Below are positions 5,569 through 7,064 of a stretch of DNA of 7,064 nucleotides, in pieces. Numbering within the stretch: the stretch's first letter is position 1; the number at the start of each line of letters is the position of its first letter. Where the stretch lies: assembly GCA_017354065.1 (NCBI GenBank), contig JAFMRN010000033.1, positions 1 through 7,064 of the forward strand, in the 5' to 3' direction. The position numbers were made by a program, and so were the translations under genes. The DNA is from Solirubrobacterales bacterium (lineage in GTDB: Bacteria > Actinomycetota > Thermoleophilia > Solirubrobacterales > Solirubrobacteraceae). The notes under the pieces are model-generated. The model saw only the letters and a list, made by a program, of their open reading frames with translations, did not search any database and had not been told where the DNA came from.

Positions 5569-7064
5569 TCTTCGTAGTGGTCGTCTTAGTGGCCGTGGTG
5601 GTCGTCTTCGGCTTCGGCGCCGCCGGCGGCTTTGCCAGCGCGTTGAAGCGTGCGCCGACCAGGATCGGGTGGGTGTAGGACTCCTGCCAGGTGGCAAGCG
5701 CGGTGTTGGAGTTCGCGTACTCGATCTGCATCCCGTTGCTGTCACCGGCCTTGGACAGCAGCCGTGGCGGGTTGAACGTGGTCGACGTCGGAGCCGCTGA
5801 GGAGGCGTAGACGTTGCCGTTGCTGATCCAGCCGATCAGCGACCCGTCACTGGATGCGGCAGTGGTCGGGAAGCTTTGGGGGTCAACGGCACCGAGGTCG
5901 CTGGTGGGCCCCCAGTTCTTGCCGTGCGGACGCAGCGCCGCGGCCGTGTCACAGGTGGCGGTGGCGGAGGTGCACGCCTGCCAGGTGAGCGACTGGCGGC
6001 CGCTCCCGCCTGACGCGATCGAGATCCCTGTGGCGGCGTGTGAGACAGCGGAGATGGCGTGTGCCTTGGTGGCGCCGCCGGCCAGGTCCGCCCAGTACGC
6101 CTGGGAGGCGTAAGTGCCGTTGGAAGACCACCAGCTCTCCGTCCAGGCGGCCGTCGCCCCGGAGCCGTGTTCGGCGATGCTGAGCGCGTCTATCTGCTTG
6201 TTCGCGGGTACGCGGATCGCCAGCTTGGGCCGGCCCGGCAGCGCGCCGGTGCCAGCGGGCGCCACCGAGTAGTAGATCAGCTGTGGCTTGTTGTTGACCA
6301 CGGCGTTCGCGCTGCTCGTGGTGGAAGTCGTGGTGGGCGCCGTCGGGCTGATCGGCGAGCTGCCGACGCCGGGCGGGCTGCCGCTTGAAGGCGCTGTCCA
6401 GGCAATCACCGCGCCGCCGTTGTGCAGCGGGCTGGCAGCCATCAGCGGGCCCGATGTCTGAGGTCCGACGAGCTGACTGGGCGTCCCGTACTTCGAGCCG
6501 TTGGAGCGCGAGACCCAGATGCCGGCCTGGTTCGCGATCGTCGCAAGCATGCCGCTGTGGACGACGGTCATGGCGCCGGCGGAGTTCCCGTACAGGCCGC
6601 GCGCCAGCGGCTGGACCGTGCCGAACTGCCCGTTGCCCGAGGTGGTCTGGATGCCCGCGGTTGAGCAGCAGCTCGCGCCGGACGGGCTGTCGCCCGTCAG
6701 CAGGTGCAGGGACGATCCGCGGTAGTTCGCGCCGAATGTCTGCTGGGCGCCTGGCACCACCTGGCGTGAGCCGAACTTGGCGCGGGAGTAGTTCCCGGTG
6801 GTCAGGTTCGCCTTGGCGACATAGGTGTTGTTCTCATCGGTCGTACCGGAGCTGATCCCGAGCCCGCCCTTGGCGGTGACGGCCATCTGCGGCGGCAGCA
6901 GGTCCGAGTTGACCGCGTGCTGGATCAGCCACGGCTTGGTCCAGTTGCCTATGTAGCTCGGCGCGGGCTTCTTCGGCTTGGGCGCCGCCTTCTTGGCCGG
7001 CGTCGTGGTGGTCTTCTTGGCGGTCGTGGTGGTCGCCGTGGTGGTCTTCTTCGCGGCCAGCCCC
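5564..7064 (-). CDS. Probable secreted/surface protein with Trp-centred repeats; 5' end outside the window
   Basis: The frame stays open from the stop at 5564-5566 to the right edge, giving 499 residues with no start in the window that can be trusted. The fragment opens with a Lys/Thr/Ala/Pro-rich arm (fragment residues about 3-35), then 'YIGNWTKPWLIQHAV' and a large Gly/Ser/Thr/Ala-rich, strand-forming region, and ends in a similar arm (KPPAAPKPK...TTTTKK). At least five segments share a pattern of Ala, a short Gly/Ser/Asn turn and a hydrophobic strand ending in Trp: HNGGAVIAWTAP, GSGATAAWTES, GSGRQSLTWQA, SDGSLIGWIS and SNTALATWQES, with the last four about 47-54 residues apart. This is like beta-propeller blades. 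CC at 132-133 and Cys364/Cys371 could form disulfides, which fits an extracellular place. A Ser/Thr/Pro linker interrupts the repeats (about 237-251). I do not recognise a named family and assign no function. A signal peptide, if any, lies off the window. Confidence 0.75.
   Translation of the reverse strand, partial: GLAAKKTTTATTTTAKKTTTTPAKKAAPKPKKPAPSYIGNWTKPWLIQHAVNSDLLPPQMAVTAKGGLGISSGTTDENNTYVAKANLTTGNYSRAKFGSRQVVPGAQQTFGANYRGSSLHLLTGDSPSGASCCSTAGIQTTSGNGQFGTVQPLARGLYGNSAGAMTVVHSGMLATIANQAGIWVSRSNGSKYGTPSQLVGPQTSGPLMAASPLHNGGAVIAWTAPSSGSPPGVGSSPISPTAPTTTSTTSSANAVVNNKPQLIYYSVAPAGTGALPGRPKLAIRVPANKQIDALSIAEHGSGATAAWTESWWSSNGTYASQAYWADLAGGATKAHAISAVSHAATGISIASGGSGRQSLTWQACTSATATCDTAAALRPHGKNWGPTSDLGAVDPQSFPTTAASSDGSLIGWISNGNVYASSAAPTSTTFNPPRLLSKAGDSNGMQIEYANSNTALATWQESYTHPILVGARFNALAKPPAAPKPKTTTTATKTTTTKK
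5567..5632 (-). repeat. Low-complexity Lys/Thr/Pro/Ala tail, C-terminal arm of the surface protein
   Basis: These 22 codons encode KPPAAPKPK followed by a Thr/Lys run to the stop. The DNA is built from ACC/ACG/AAG codons, seen on the plus strand as GGT/CGT/CTT. The ten-base unit CGTGGTGGTC at 5594-5603 also occurs three times in the arm at the right edge (7004, 7025, 7037). Such tracts often act as flexible, cell-wall-crossing or charge-interacting tails and can change length by slippage; both points are inference. Confidence 0.7.
6959..7057 (-). repeat. Low-complexity Lys/Thr/Ala/Pro arm, N-terminal side of the repeat domain
   Basis: About 33 codons encode AAKKTTTATTTTAKKTTTTP followed by AKKAAPKPKKPAP. 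CGTGGTGGTC appears on the plus strand at 7004-7013, 7025-7034 and 7037-7046, the same unit as in the tail at 5594. The order (Thr/Lys part, then Ala/Pro/Lys part) is the mirror of the C-terminal arm, so the repeat domain is framed by Pro/Ala/Lys on the inside and Thr/Lys on the outside. The tract may continue beyond the window. Confidence 0.7.

Noticed and set aside
6385..6855. Plus-strand ORF of 156 codons opposite the surface-protein gene
   Set aside because: It is rich in Arg, Ser and Cys with no motif, which is typical of the antisense frame of a Gly/Ser/Thr-rich gene. The minus frame has the more natural protein composition and repeats.
1..7064. A defence island, mobile element, CRISPR or RNA gene
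   Set aside because: No transposase, integrase, inverted terminal repeats, regularly spaced direct repeats, or tRNA/rRNA-like folds were found. Each main ORF except the right-hand one fits a known housekeeping or envelope family.

Overview
The window is gene-dense, very GC-rich chromosomal DNA with strong G/C third positions. It looks like an actinobacterium in the broad sense. A MarP-type membrane serine protease, a PBP2a-like transpeptidase with an NTF2-like domain, and Lys/Thr/Pro/Ala-rich surface-protein linkers together suggest Thermoleophilia/Solirubrobacterales, but this placement is inference. I see no rRNA, tRNA, CRISPR array, transposase, integrase or other mark of a mobile element. 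No gene-free stretch exceeds about 100 bases.

Layout. On the minus strand, reading right to left from 3646, come a marP-like protease (2483-3646), a type IA topoisomerase of the TopB/Topo III kind (147-2429), and the first 39 codons of an M20-family peptidase that runs off the left edge (1-119). Gaps of 53 and 27 bases fit one transcription unit. Divergent from marP, across a 94-base AT-richer gap, is a class B penicillin-binding protein on the plus strand (3741-5546). It converges, with only 17 bases between stop codons, on a large minus-strand gene (5564 to beyond 7064). That gene encodes a probable secreted or surface protein with Trp-centred repeats and low-complexity K/T/P/A arms. Its 5' end lies outside the window, so the Met encoded at 6884-6886 is not its start.

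How the genes may work together. MarP and the PBP are both envelope proteins: a four-helix membrane anchor with a periplasmic-side trypsin-like protease, and a peptidoglycan transpeptidase. They share one divergent promoter region, so a joint role in cell-wall maintenance or stress is plausible but unproven. The topoisomerase and M20 peptidase look like ordinary housekeeping neighbours.

The most notable features are: (i) the best Shine-Dalgarno sequence in the window (GGAGGT, 3653-3658) precedes no annotated gene but serves two tiny overlapping leader ORFs in front of the PBP; (ii) the PBP has an SCD version of the SxN motif and a shortened segment before SxxK; (iii) MarP keeps the cysteine pair used for redox control in Mycobacterium; (iv) the right-hand gene has about 50-residue repeats flanked by matching low-complexity arms. 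I found no convincing evidence of a wholly new defence, mobile or regulatory system.
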